Of a DNA stretch of 6,937 bases, positions 1-6,937 are shown one piece after another. Origin of the DNA: Candidatus Puniceispirillum sp. (GTDB lineage Bacteria > Pseudomonadota > Alphaproteobacteria > Puniceispirillales > Puniceispirillaceae); NCBI GenBank assembly GCA_016778825.1, contig JADHOU010000083.1:1-6937 (forward strand). Direction: 5' to 3'. Position numbers and translations under genes: made by a program. The notes under the pieces are model-generated. The model was not told the DNA's origin. It made no database searches and saw only the letters and a list, made by a program, of their open reading frames with translations. Position 1 is the stretch's first letter. Every line of letters begins with the position of its first letter.

Positions 1-169
1 TGGCAGCGAACATACAACACGCTCGACTTGGGGAAAGCCTGGCGATGTGTTGAAACTCGACATTGACCCAAACACCCATCCAGCATGGACTGGCCAGCAT
101 CGTATCCTTGATTCAGGTGGTCAGGTTGCCCGCTTTAACAAGCGCTTTGGCGGTCTTGGCATCAAATAA
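1..169 (+). CDS. rpmE: 50S ribosomal protein L31, C-terminal part (5' end outside window)
   Basis: The frame starting at base 2 is open to the TAA at 167-169 and gives 55 residues. They contain the L31 blocks [20 protein letters not shown] and [16 protein letters not shown]31 sits on the large ribosomal subunit and contributes to the bridge between subunits. Alphaproteobacterial L31 is usually about 73-75 residues, so roughly 20 N-terminal residues lie left of the window. Zinc-binding L31 has a pair of cysteines just before the HPFFTG block. Here that stretch reads [12 protein letters not shown] with no cysteine, so this is the zinc-independent (C-minus) form, at least in the visible half. 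The gene runs opposite to all others in the window, is followed by its own terminator, and ends about 170 bases from the convergent ppdK. The identity is secure despite the truncation. Confidence 0.95.
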   Translation, partial: GSEHTTRSTWGKPGDVLKLDIDPNTHPAWTGQHRILDSGGQVARFNKRFGGLGIK

Positions 170-211
170 GGCTGTTCCAGCCCGATTTGAAACCCAAATC
201 TACCCATCGAT

Positions 212-240
212 AAAAGCCAGCATTTGCTGGCTTTTTTCTT
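212..240 (+). terminator. Rho-independent terminator of rpmE, possibly bidirectional
   Basis: A perfect 10-bp inverted repeat, AAAAGCCAGC at 212-221 and GCTGGCTTTT at 226-235, encloses a 4-base loop (ATTT). The T run continues to 237 and is followed by CTT. It starts 42 bases after the rpmE stop, so it is a textbook terminator for the rightward transcript. Read leftward, the same stem ends in TTTT followed by ATCG, a shorter U tract. It could therefore also stop, less efficiently, the ppdK transcript, whose stop codon is about 100 bases upstream in that direction. I see no better hairpin with a T tract for ppdK in 240-339. Confidence 0.92.
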
Positions 241-339
241 GTCTCATCTCATTTGATCGCAAGGGGTCTCTTTTGATGGCAGCGCAACTGAACCCGCGGC
301 GCTTTTGCGGCGGTGGTTTATGTCGATAACCGGCGCGGA

Positions 340-3012
340 TTAATCGGTTTGGCGGGTTTTGATCGTGGCTTGCGCTGCGGCAAGACGCGCCGCAGGAACG
401 CGGTAAGGCGAACAAGACACATAATCAAGACCGACCTTTTCAAAAAACAGAATTGAATCGCCATCACCGCCATGTTCACCGCAAATACCAAGCTTGATAT
501 CGGGGCGGGTTTTGCGGCCACGCTCAACCCCCATTTCAACCAAACTGCCGACCCCTTCAAGGTCAATGGACACAAACGGATCAACCGGATAAATCTCTTT
601 ATCGGCATAATCATGAAGGAAAGATCCGGCATCGTCACGGCTGATGCCAAGCGAGGTTTGCGTCAGATCATTTGTCCCAAAGGAAAAGAATTCGGCCTCA
701 ACCGCCAGATCAGCCGCGCAGATTGACGCACGAGGCAATTCAACCATTGTGCCAACAAGATATGAAATCGTAACGCCGGTTTCCGCCATCACCGCAGCCG
801 CAGCCGCGTCAATCTCGGCCTTGCAAAGCGCAATTTCCCGTGCGGTTGCCGCAAGGGGAACCATCACTTCGGGAATTGGCGATTCGCCAGTATTTTTGGC
901 AACAGCGCAGGCTGCCTCAAAAATAGCGCGGGCTTGCATCCGACAGATTTCCGGATAAGTCACCGCCAAGCGGCAGCCACGATGGCCAAGCATTGGGTTG
1001 GTCTCGGCAAGCTTGACCGAGCGTTGGCGTGCCGTCTCGATTGTGACGCCAGCGGCAGCAGCAACTTCGGCCAATTCATCAGCCGAATGTGGTAAAAACT
1101 CATGCAATGGCGGATCAAGAAGCCGGATGGTAACTGGCAAGCCAGCCATGATGGTGAATAATTCTTCAAAATCACGGCGCTGCATCGGCAATAGTTTGGC
1201 AAGTGCCAATTCACGGCCTTCAGTATCGGCAGCCATGATCATTTGGCGCATGGCAATGATTCGGTCAGCATCGAAAAACATATGTTCGGTTCGGCACAGG
1301 CCGATGCCCTGCGCGCCGAAATCAAGGGCAACACGCGCCTCGGTCGGGGTTTCGGCGTTGGTACGCACTTCCATGCGGCGCACCGCGTCAGCCCAGCCCA
1401 TCACGCTGGCAAAGGCACCTGACATTTTCGGCTGGATCGTATCGACTTTTCCGGCATAAACCTCGCCGCTGGTGCCATCAATGGTGATGATATCACCTTC
1501 GACCAAAACCTGATCGGCGATAAAGACCTTGCCGCTTACCTCGTCAAAGCGCACGTCGCTTGCACCCGAAACACAGGCCCGCCCCATGCCACGAGCAACC
1601 ACCGCCGCATGGCTTGTCATGCCGCCACGCGCCGTCAGGATACCAGCAGCAGCATGCATACCGTGAATATCTTCAGGGCTGGTTTCAAGACGCACCAGAA
1701 TCACCGCCTCGCCGCTGGCCGCCATTTCCTCGGCACGATCGGCACTCAGCACAATCTTGCCGCATGCAGCACCTGGTGATGCGGGCAGACCGCGTGCCAG
1801 AATGACCTTTTCAGCATTGGGATCAAGCGTTGGATGAAGCAGCTGGTCAAGCGCGTTCGGATCAACCCGACATAGGGCTTCATCACGGGTGATCAGCCCC
1901 TCATCAGCCATTTCAACAGCCATGCGAAGCGCGGCTTCGGCAGTGCGTTTTCCGCTACGGGTTTGCAGCATATATAACACGCCCTGCTGGACGGTAAATT
2001 CAAGATCCTGCATGTCGCGATAATGCGCCTCAAGCTTTTTGCGAACCGCATCAAGCTGATCAAAGGCCGCTGGCATGGCTTCTTGCATCGACAAAGCATC
2101 GCCGCCACCTTTTTCGCGGGCAGCTGCCGTTAATGGCAATGGCGTGCGAATACCGGCAACAACATCTTCGCCTTGTGCATTGATCAAAAACTCGCCGTAA
2201 AAGCTGTTTTCACCGGTCGATGGATCGCGCGTAAACGCAACACCGGTTGCGCAATCATCGCCCATATTGCCAAAAACCATGGCCTGAATATTAACCGCTG
2301 TTCCCCATGCCGCAGGAATGTTATTCAGCCGTCGATAGGTGATGGCGCGGGTATTCATCCAGCTGGTAAATACCGCCCCAATCGCGCCCCAGAGCTGTTC
2401 CCATGGATCTTGCGGAAAGCCGGTGCCAGCCTCATCTTGAACAATGCCCTTATAGCTGGCGACCAGAGCCTTTAAATCATCACCGGTCAATTCAGTGTCT
2501 TCATAAACGCCACGTTGAAGTTTCATATCCTCAAGCGCATCTTCAAACAGGCCGTGGTCGACCTCCATCACGACATCGCTATACATCTGGATAAACCGGC
2601 GATAGCTGTCATAGGCAAAACGCGCATCATTGGCGCGGCTGGCAAGGCCTTTAACGGTGACGTCGTTCAGCCCAAGATTGAGAACCGTATCCATCATACC
2701 CGGCATCGAGGCACGCGCACCCGATCGAACCGAAACAAGAAGCGGGTTAGCAGAATCAGCAAAACGAGTGCCGGTTTCGCTTTCGATTTTTGCAATGGCG
2801 TCACGCACCTGCTGATCTAAAGTGTCAGGATATGTTTTGTTATGGTCATAAAAATGCTTACAGACATCGGTACTAAGGGTAAATCCGGGCGGAACCGGCA
2901 GGCCAATACCGCTCATTTCGGCGAGATTAGCACCCTTGCCGCCAAGAAGATTGCGACGCGTTGCATCACCATCGGTTCCGGTTTTGCCAAAATTATAAAC
3001 CCATTGTGTCAT
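340..3012 (-). CDS. ppdK: Pyruvate, phosphate dikinase
   Basis: PPDK catalyses reversible ATP + pyruvate + Pi to AMP + PEP + PPi in the cytosol, linking glycolysis and gluconeogenesis. The 890 residues are full length (the Clostridium symbiosum enzyme has 874). The N-terminal ATP-grasp region (about 1-355) carries GGKGANL with Lys26, VSVRSGAR with Arg96, and Glu338/Gln350 in LEFT...LQTRSGKR. The swivelling phosphohistidine domain has GGMTSHAAVVARGMG with catalytic His468. The C-terminal TIM barrel (about 535-890) has Arg574 (CRTEHMF), Arg630 (IRLLDPPLHEF), Glu758 (VELPRA), Asn781 (FGTNDLTQ) and the acid/base Cys844 (GICGEHGGD). These match Lys22, Arg92, Glu323, Gln335, His455, Arg561, Arg617, Glu745, Asn768 and Cys831 of the C. 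symbiosum enzyme, so it should be active. MTQWVYNFG is the usual start. AGAAGG lies 12 bases upstream, inside the end of glyS, which stops 8 bases before this ATG. No kinase/phosphatase regulator of PPDK is present in the window. Confidence 0.98.
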   Translation of the reverse strand: MTQWVYNFGKTGTDGDATRRNLLGGKGANLAEMSGIGLPVPPGFTLSTDVCKHFYDHNKTYPDTLDQQVRDAIAKIESETGTRFADSANPLLVSVRSGARASMPGMMDTVLNLGLNDVTVKGLASRANDARFAYDSYRRFIQMYSDVVMEVDHGLFEDALEDMKLQRGVYEDTELTGDDLKALVASYKGIVQDEAGTGFPQDPWEQLWGAIGAVFTSWMNTRAITYRRLNNIPAAWGTAVNIQAMVFGNMGDDCATGVAFTRDPSTGENSFYGEFLINAQGEDVVAGIRTPLPLTAAAREKGGGDALSMQEAMPAAFDQLDAVRKKLEAHYRDMQDLEFTVQQGVLYMLQTRSGKRTAEAALRMAVEMADEGLITRDEALCRVDPNALDQLLHPTLDPNAEKVILARGLPASPGAACGKIVLSADRAEEMAASGEAVILVRLETSPEDIHGMHAAAGILTARGGMTSHAAVVARGMGRACVSGASDVRFDEVSGKVFIADQVLVEGDIITIDGTSGEVYAGKVDTIQPKMSGAFASVMGWADAVRRMEVRTNAETPTEARVALDFGAQGIGLCRTEHMFFDADRIIAMRQMIMAADTEGRELALAKLLPMQRRDFEELFTIMAGLPVTIRLLDPPLHEFLPHSADELAEVAAAAGVTIETARQRSVKLAETNPMLGHRGCRLAVTYPEICRMQARAIFEAACAVAKNTGESPIPEVMVPLAATAREIALCKAEIDAAAAAVMAETGVTISYLVGTMVELPRASICAADLAVEAEFFSFGTNDLTQTSLGISRDDAGSFLHDYADKEIYPVDPFVSIDLEGVGSLVEMGVERGRKTRPDIKLGICGEHGGDGDSILFFEKVGLDYVSCSPYRVPAARLAAAQATIKTRQTD

Positions 3013-3020
3013 GTCTCTAA

Positions 3021-5090
3021 CTAACCTTCTATTTTCGTGAAATCAGCCAAAGCCAACATTTTTTCACGAATCATTGCCAATAGCCCAAGTCGGTTCAGGC
3101 GGATCGCCGGATCATCATCATTCACGACGATTTTTTCAAAAAACAAATCAATGGGGGAACGCAGCGCACCAAGCGCGGCAAGCTGCGACTCAATATTGTC
3201 CTGATTCACAGCCATTGTCGATAGCGGTTCATAAAGCGCTTTTTCAGTCTCGGTAAATAGCGCCGGATCAGATGTTGCAGCAAAGCCGGTTTTGGCCTTT
3301 TTTTCCTCAGCAGCAAGAATGCTGCTGACCCGCCGCCAACCAGCCATCAATCCAGTGCCATCGGCAGCGGCCAAAAAGCCAGCAAGCGCTGATGCGCGTG
3401 TCGCCATCAAATAGATATCGTCACCATCATCATCGGCCAAGGCCGCGGCAACCACATCATGCCGCATTTTCTGATCACGAAGGTAGCCGCGAAGCCGGTC
3501 ACGAATAAAGGGCAACAGATCGGCATCAACTTTGGCAAAACCATAGCCGCTGGCACTCGCCTGCAAAATCTTGCCAAGCGGGATGGTTAGCTGTCCATCA
3601 ACAATAATGCGGATAACGCCCAAGGCCGCACGGCGAAGCGCAAACGGATCTTTTGAGCCGGTTGGTTTGGCATCAATGCCAAAAAACCCGACAAGCGTGT
3701 CAATCTTATCCGCCAGCGCAACAACGATGGCTTCGGGTGTTGCTGGCAAACCATCGGCCGGGCCTTGAGGCCGGTAATGCGCGGTGATGGCATCACAAAC
3801 GGCTTTATCCTCGCCGCTGGCAGCCGCGTAATAACCGCCCATGATGCCCTGCAATTCAGGAAACTCACCAACCATACCCGTGACAAGATCAGCCTTGGCA
3901 AGACGGGCAGCGCGTGATGCGGCTTTTGGGTTAGCAGATGGCATATGCGGCGCAATGGCGCTTGCCAGCTTTTCTATACGGATTGCCTTATCGTGGATTG
4001 AGCCAAGCCCCTCATAGAATGTGACATCGCCAAGCGCGGGAAGATAGCTTTCCAATTGGCGCGCCTGATCCTGTTGCCAGAAAAATTCGGCATCGGCCAA
4101 TCGCGCCCGCAACACACGCTGATTACCGGCGATAATCACCTTATCGCGGACCGCATCGCCAAGCCGGTTTGATAGAACGATAAAATGTGACGAGAATTTT
4201 CCATCAGCATCACTCAGCGTGATGTATTTCTGATGCGTTGCAATTGTGGCTTGCAGCAATTCTGGCGGCAGCACCATGAACCGGTCTTCGATCTGCCCCA
4301 TAAGCGGCGTTGGCCATTCGACCAAACCAGCAATATCGGCAAGATAACTGCCAAGCTGAGCCTCACTAAGATGACATGACTGACTGGCAGCTAGTTTTTT
4401 GGCCTCGCTAATGATCGTGTCATGGCGTTCATCTTGGTCAAGCATCACATAGCCAGCCCGCAATCTGGCCTTTACATCATCAAGGCTGGTGACGCCGGCA
4501 AGCTCAATATCGTCAGGTGCCTCAAAATAATGGCCGCAGCTAGTCGCCCCAAACGTGATTGCATCGCCACCACCAAGATCTAGCGCACCGGCAAGAGGTT
4601 TGCCATCAAACAAAATATTGATACGGTGAAGTGGGCGCACCCAGCGGAATTTGCCACAACCCCATCGCTGGCTTTTAGGCCATGGAAAATGCGTCAGAAT
4701 ATCAATAATGATCGGCGCCAACAGCGCGGACGTATCACCGCCGGTGATTTTGCTTCGCGCAAACAAGAACCGGCCTTTTGGCGTATCTTCTTCAACAAGC
4801 TCTTCGCGGCTGACCCCTGCCAATTTCAAAAAACCGGCGATCGCCGCCTCGGGCGCATCAACACGCGGCCCGCGTTTTTCGATAATGCGATCCGGCTGCG
4901 AAGCGGCAATATTGCTGACATAGGCCAGTAAATGACGCGGCGCACAAAGGCCAGTTGCCGCACTGTCATCATGCCAGACGCCAAGCGTTGTGAGGGCTGA
5001 TTCAATCAGCCGTGCCAGATCACGACCAGCACCAGCCTGCATACGGGCAGGAATTTCTTCTGAGACAAATTCAATTACTAAATCAGCCAT
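3021..5090 (-). CDS. glyS: Glycyl-tRNA synthetase, beta subunit
   Basis: This is the tRNA-binding subunit of the bacterial alpha2beta2 glycyl-tRNA synthetase, and it works only with GlyQ. Its 689 residues match the normal family length. Family blocks in order are [14 protein letters not shown] near residue 4; [17 protein letters not shown]; the GH.F element in [10 protein letters not shown]; a block around 319-337 containing [33 protein letters not shown] at 407-422; [37 protein letters not shown] from 480; and a C-terminal DALR-type anticodon-binding end with [20 protein letters not shown] saw no frameshift or missing block. The ATG overlaps the end of glyQ by 8 bases, with GGAGA 9 bases upstream, which suggests translational coupling that would help balance the two subunits. 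ppdK follows after 8 bases. Confidence 0.98.
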   Translation of the reverse strand: MADLVIEFVSEEIPARMQAGAGRDLARLIESALTTLGVWHDDSAATGLCAPRHLLAYVSNIAASQPDRIIEKRGPRVDAPEAAIAGFLKLAGVSREELVEEDTPKGRFLFARSKITGGDTSALLAPIIIDILTHFPWPKSQRWGCGKFRWVRPLHRINILFDGKPLAGALDLGGGDAITFGATSCGHYFEAPDDIELAGVTSLDDVKARLRAGYVMLDQDERHDTIISEAKKLAASQSCHLSEAQLGSYLADIAGLVEWPTPLMGQIEDRFMVLPPELLQATIATHQKYITLSDADGKFSSHFIVLSNRLGDAVRDKVIIAGNQRVLRARLADAEFFWQQDQARQLESYLPALGDVTFYEGLGSIHDKAIRIEKLASAIAPHMPSANPKAASRAARLAKADLVTGMVGEFPELQGIMGGYYAAASGEDKAVCDAITAHYRPQGPADGLPATPEAIVVALADKIDTLVGFFGIDAKPTGSKDPFALRRAALGVIRIIVDGQLTIPLGKILQASASGYGFAKVDADLLPFIRDRLRGYLRDQKMRHDVVAAALADDDGDDIYLMATRASALAGFLAAADGTGLMAGWRRVSSILAAEEKKAKTGFAATSDPALFTETEKALYEPLSTMAVNQDNIESQLAALGALRSPIDLFFEKIVVNDDDPAIRLNRLGLLAMIREKMLALADFTKIEG

Positions 5091-5997
5091 TGGTTGTGGT
5101 CTCCGTCATTCCCATCCATGCTTCGCAGCATCCTTTGGCCAAGTTCCGAACACGCCCGATAAAGGCGGCGCGTTCAGTCACCGAAATCACCCCACGCGCA
5201 TCAAGCATATTAAACAGATGGCTGGCTTTCATGCATTGATCATAGGCCGGCAATGCGAGTGGAGTTTCCAGCCCCAGCAAGCGGCCACATTCCTTTTCGG
5301 CATCGCGGAAATGCCCAAGAAGCATATCGGTATCGGCATGTTCAAAATTCCAACCGGAAAATTCAACCTCGGCGCGTTTGAAAATATCGCCGTAAGTTTT
5401 GCCGCCTTCGGCTGCTGGTACACCATCCCAATCAAGGTCATAGACATTTTCAATACCCTGAATATACATCGCCAGCCGTTCCAAACCATAGGTAAGTTCA
5501 AGCGGCACCGGATTACATTCAATCCCGCCAACCTGTTGGAAATAGGTGAATTGGGAAATTTCCATGCCATCACACCAGACTTCCCAGCCAAGGCCCCAAG
5601 CGCCAAGCGTTGGTGATTCCCAATCATCTTCGACAAACCGGATATCATGCTTGTCGGGGTCAAGCCCGATTGCCTTTAACGAGTCGAGATACAGCGTCTG
5701 CGAGTCCGCTGGTGATGGTTTAAAAATCACCTGAAACTGGTAAAAATGCTGCATCCGGTTTGGGTTTCCACCATAGCGCCCATCCGACGGCCGCCGCGAT
5801 GGTTGAACATAGGCCGCGCGCCAAATATCATCGGGGCCAAGCGCCCGAAGCGTTGTTGCCGGGTGAAATGTACCCGCGCCAACCTCCATATCATAAGGCT
5901 GTAGGACAACCGCGCCCTGCTTTGCCCAATGGCGTTGTAAATTCAGAATAATCGACTGGAAATCGGTTCTAATTTCGTCGCTTTGTGATGTTGGCAT
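5083..5997 (-). CDS. glyQ: Glycyl-tRNA synthetase, alpha subunit
   Basis: This class II catalytic subunit activates glycine with ATP and transfers it to tRNA-Gly in complex with GlyS. Its 304 residues fit the family (E. coli GlyQ is 303). Diagnostic blocks are [16 protein letters not shown] (31-46), [14 protein letters not shown] (63-76), [13 protein letters not shown] (78-90), [20 protein letters not shown] (118-137), [14 protein letters not shown] (145-158) and [15 protein letters not shown] (167-181). The DGRYG and YFQQVGG segments are near invariant in this family. The N-terminal [12 protein letters not shown] is a short variable leader before the conserved FQSIILNLQ, and AGGAA 9 bases upstream supports this ATG. 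The TGA stop lies inside the glyS start region (8-base overlap). Upstream are 75 bases without an obvious promoter or strong terminator, then the small membrane protein gene. Confidence 0.98.
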   Translation of the reverse strand: MPTSQSDEIRTDFQSIILNLQRHWAKQGAVVLQPYDMEVGAGTFHPATTLRALGPDDIWRAAYVQPSRRPSDGRYGGNPNRMQHFYQFQVIFKPSPADSQTLYLDSLKAIGLDPDKHDIRFVEDDWESPTLGAWGLGWEVWCDGMEISQFTYFQQVGGIECNPVPLELTYGLERLAMYIQGIENVYDLDWDGVPAAEGGKTYGDIFKRAEVEFSGWNFEHADTDMLLGHFRDAEKECGRLLGLETPLALPAYDQCMKASHLFNMLDARGVISVTERAAFIGRVRNLAKGCCEAWMGMTETTTNG

Positions 5998-6006
5998 CCG
6001 TCACGA

Positions 6007-6011
6007 TTCCT
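6007..6011 (-). promoter_or_regulatory. Ribosome binding site of glyQ
   Basis: Read leftward this is AGGAA, 9 bases before the ATG at 5995-5997. It supports the start that gives a 12-residue leader ahead of the conserved GlyQ core. No T-box-like leader would fit in the 75-base gap, which is as expected for a proteobacterium. Confidence 0.6.
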
Positions 6012-6072
6012 ATTGCAAAAGATGCACGGAAATTAGCCGGAAACCACATCAAAAGGCAAGCCGTTGCTGCCG

Positions 6073-6315
6073 CTAATAGGGACAGTTTTCCCGATCACAG
6101 GTCTCGCCGCTAACCCAAGCCCCGCAAATTGTGCATTCCTGCAGATCAACCGATGCGTCATTCTGGTCTTTTTTTGCCGCGCCCGCCGCGTCGCTATTTT
6201 TGTCTAATGGCTGATCAGCAAGGTTTTTCTGGCGTGCCTCAATAAACCGAAATGCCATCCAGACAAGCCAGATCAGGGCAAAAAGACCAAGGATTTTCGG
6301 AAGTGAGAGAACCAT
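6073..6315 (-). CDS. Small membrane-anchored protein with a four-cysteine (zinc-ribbon-like) tail
   Basis: I do not recognise a named gene. The 80 residues split into three parts. Residues 5-25 are a hydrophobic helix (ILGLFALIWLVWMAF) followed by basic RFIEARQK, so it is probably a single-pass inner membrane protein with the C-terminus in the cytoplasm by the positive-inside rule. Residues 30-58 are polar and likely disordered. The tail carries C61-x2-C64-x8-C73-x4-C78 ending in CPY, which looks like a small metal-binding, probably zinc, knuckle. The architecture recalls the short PP0621-type proteins (N-terminal helix, C-terminal CxxC), but I cannot confirm membership. Similar short proteins near glyQ in other alphaproteobacteria are a recollection, not verified. 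AAAGGA lies 10 bases before the ATG, which supports both the start and the reality of the gene. glyQ follows after 75 bases. The function is unknown. Confidence 0.82.
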   Translation of the reverse strand: MVLSLPKILGLFALIWLVWMAFRFIEARQKNLADQPLDKNSDAAGAAKKDQNDASVDLQECTICGAWVSGETCDRENCPY

Positions 6316-6325
6316 TATTCAAGCG

Positions 6326-6331
6326 TCCTTT
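6326..6331 (-). promoter_or_regulatory. Ribosome binding site of the small membrane protein gene
   Basis: Read leftward this is AAAGGA, 10 bases before the ATG at 6313-6315. It is the strongest independent evidence that this short reading frame is translated. A degenerate heptamer repeat begins a few bases further upstream. Confidence 0.65.
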
Positions 6332-6335
6332 ACAT

Positions 6336-6384
6336 GCGTGATGCGAGTTGCGTAATCTGACCGGCGTGATGCGACATGCGTGCT
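6336..6384. repeat. Degenerate 7-base tandem repeat, consensus GCGTGAT
   Basis: On the + strand, seven consecutive 7-base units start at 6336: GCGTGAT, GCGAGTT, GCGTAAT, CTGACCG, GCGTGAT, GCGACAT, GCGTGCT. Six begin with GCG and six end in T. A higher 28-base period is visible because GCGTGATGCGA occurs at 6336 and again at 6364. ACATGCGTG (6332 and 6374) and TTGCGTAA (6348 and 6393) are also duplicated in and around the block. It lies in the 149-base gap between the peptidase gene and the small membrane protein gene, just upstream of the latter's ribosome binding site. It may be a decayed microsatellite or a cluster of binding sites; the sequence alone does not decide. Confidence 0.6.
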
Positions 6385-6464
6385 GCTTTGTTTTGCGTAA
6401 AGCCAGCCATTGGTCTGCCAGCAGCGGCAAATATGGCGTTATCCTGACATAACCGGTTTGGCTT

Positions 6465-6937
6465 TTACAGCCCGAAACGCGAAAAATAAGCGCGCTCAAT
6501 CGCAAAATCGGCGGTTTCTTGAACAAGATGGCTGCTCATTGCCGGAAGCCCAAGCGGCAGGAATTTGCGCTTTGGCTCAACAAACATCACGTCAGTGTCA
6601 TCGCCAAAACGTTGAAGCAATGTTTGGCGGCATTCACCAAGCCCATCAATCAATCCTAATTCAAGCGCACGCTTGCCTGTCCAGAACGCGCCGCTGAATA
6701 ATTCATCTTGCGCGCCTTTCAGCCGTGACCCACGACGCTGTTCGATATGGTTGATAAATTGTTTGTGAATGTCAGCCTGCAATCCTTTCAGCCGGTCAAT
6801 TTCTTCATCGCGTTCAGGCTGAAACGGATCAAGCGTCATTTTGGCCTCGCCAGCGGTGTAAACCCGCCGGTCAATGCCAAGCTTGGCAATGGCTTTATCA
6901 AAACCGAAACCGGCCGATATCACCCCAATAGACCCGA
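6465..6937 (-). CDS. sppA: S49 family signal peptide peptidase (SppA-type), C-terminal part
   Basis: This is the C-terminal portion of an S49 serine protease, an envelope enzyme that degrades cleaved signal peptides and related membrane fragments. The reading frame stays open to the right edge, where residues GSIGVI are visible. That is the conserved motif just after the catalytic serine in this family, so the serine and N-terminus lie outside the window. The GTG at 6921-6923 falls inside this motif and is not a start. Lys in YTAGEAKMTLDPF (codon 6840-6842) matches the catalytic lysine of the short Ser/Lys-dyad forms (SGAHK of B. subtilis SppA, Lys199). FSGAFWTGKRALELGLIDGLG is the family's standard C-terminal block. 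About 157 residues are visible. This is probably the short, single-domain form of about 280-300 residues. The assignment to S49 is firm; the choice between the names sppA and sohB is less so. Confidence 0.88.
   Translation of the reverse strand, partial: GSIGVISAGFGFDKAIAKLGIDRRVYTAGEAKMTLDPFQPERDEEIDRLKGLQADIHKQFINHIEQRRGSRLKGAQDELFSGAFWTGKRALELGLIDGLGECRQTLLQRFGDDTDVMFVEPKRKFLPLGLPAMSSHLVQETADFAIERAYFSRFGL

Noticed and set aside
63..329. An 88-residue + strand frame covering the end of rpmE
   Set aside because: It is in a different frame from the clear L31 sequence and runs straight through the rpmE terminator hairpin.
998..1459. A 153-residue open frame on the + strand inside ppdK
   Set aside because: It is antisense to the conserved TIM barrel of PPDK. 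Its Ser/Ala/Arg-rich composition is typical of a shadow frame.
4990..5616. A 208-residue open frame on the + strand, antisense to glyQ and the start of glyS
   Set aside because: It is fully covered by two unmistakable conserved genes on the other strand, has no recognisable domain, and looks like a low-stop mirror frame produced by the codon use of glyQ.
6051..6071. Possible terminator between the small gene and glyQ (GGCA...TGCC followed by TTTT on the leftward strand)
   Set aside because: The stem is only 4-5 bp with a 7-base loop and the T run is four bases. This is too weak to call and does not argue against co-transcription.
5998..6072. Possible sigma-70 promoter for glyQ (TTGCCT, 17 bases, CTAATT on the leftward strand)
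   Set aside because: The -35-like box is passable but the -10 matches the consensus poorly, so it is not supported over chance.
6441..6457. GTTAT/ATAAC inverted repeat just after the peptidase stop
   Set aside because: It is a 5-bp stem with no following T tract, so it is not a credible terminator.
6239..6526. A 95-residue leftward frame bridging the peptidase and small protein genes
   Set aside because: It overlaps the end of the peptidase and the start of the small gene in another frame, and reads through the heptamer repeat without domain-like sequence.
6921..6923. GTG as a start codon for the peptidase gene
   Set aside because: The conserved residues GSIG lie directly upstream in the same frame and the frame is open to the window edge, so this codon is internal to a truncated gene.

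Overview
The window looks like a piece of alphaproteobacterial core chromosome with ordinary housekeeping genes. The evidence for this group is the zinc-independent L31 tail, the split GlyQ/GlyS glycyl-tRNA synthetase, the style of the 890-residue pyruvate phosphate dikinase, and a small membrane-anchored cysteine protein next to glyQ. The moderate base composition and the gene order would fit a marine or Rhodospirillales/SAR116-like lineage, but that finer placement is only a guess. I see no mobile element, CRISPR array, phage gene, tRNA or rRNA.

Layout: at the left edge the last 55 codons of rpmE (ribosomal protein L31) run rightward and end at 169. A strong intrinsic terminator follows at 212-240. 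Everything else runs leftward. In order of transcription from the right edge these are: the C-terminal part of an S49 (SppA-type) signal peptide peptidase (6465-6937, cut by the window end), an 80-residue membrane protein with four cysteines (6073-6315), glyQ (5083-5997), glyS (3021-5090) and ppdK (340-3012). glyQ and glyS overlap by 8 bases and glyS and ppdK are 8 bases apart, so these three are almost certainly one transcript. The small gene is 75 bases upstream of glyQ, and the peptidase is 149 bases further up. I see no convincing terminator in either gap, so all five leftward genes may be co-transcribed. ppdK and rpmE converge, and the hairpin between them may stop transcription from both sides.

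Function: GlyQ and GlyS form the alpha2beta2 enzyme that charges tRNA-Gly, releasing AMP and pyrophosphate. PPDK interconverts ATP + pyruvate + Pi with AMP + PEP + PPi, so it shares AMP and PPi with the synthetase encoded just upstream. The peptidase and the small anchored protein belong to the cell envelope.

I did not find a clearly new system. The points most worth a second look are a degenerate 7-base tandem repeat in the leader of the small gene, the small four-cysteine membrane protein itself, and the tight glyS-ppdK coupling.
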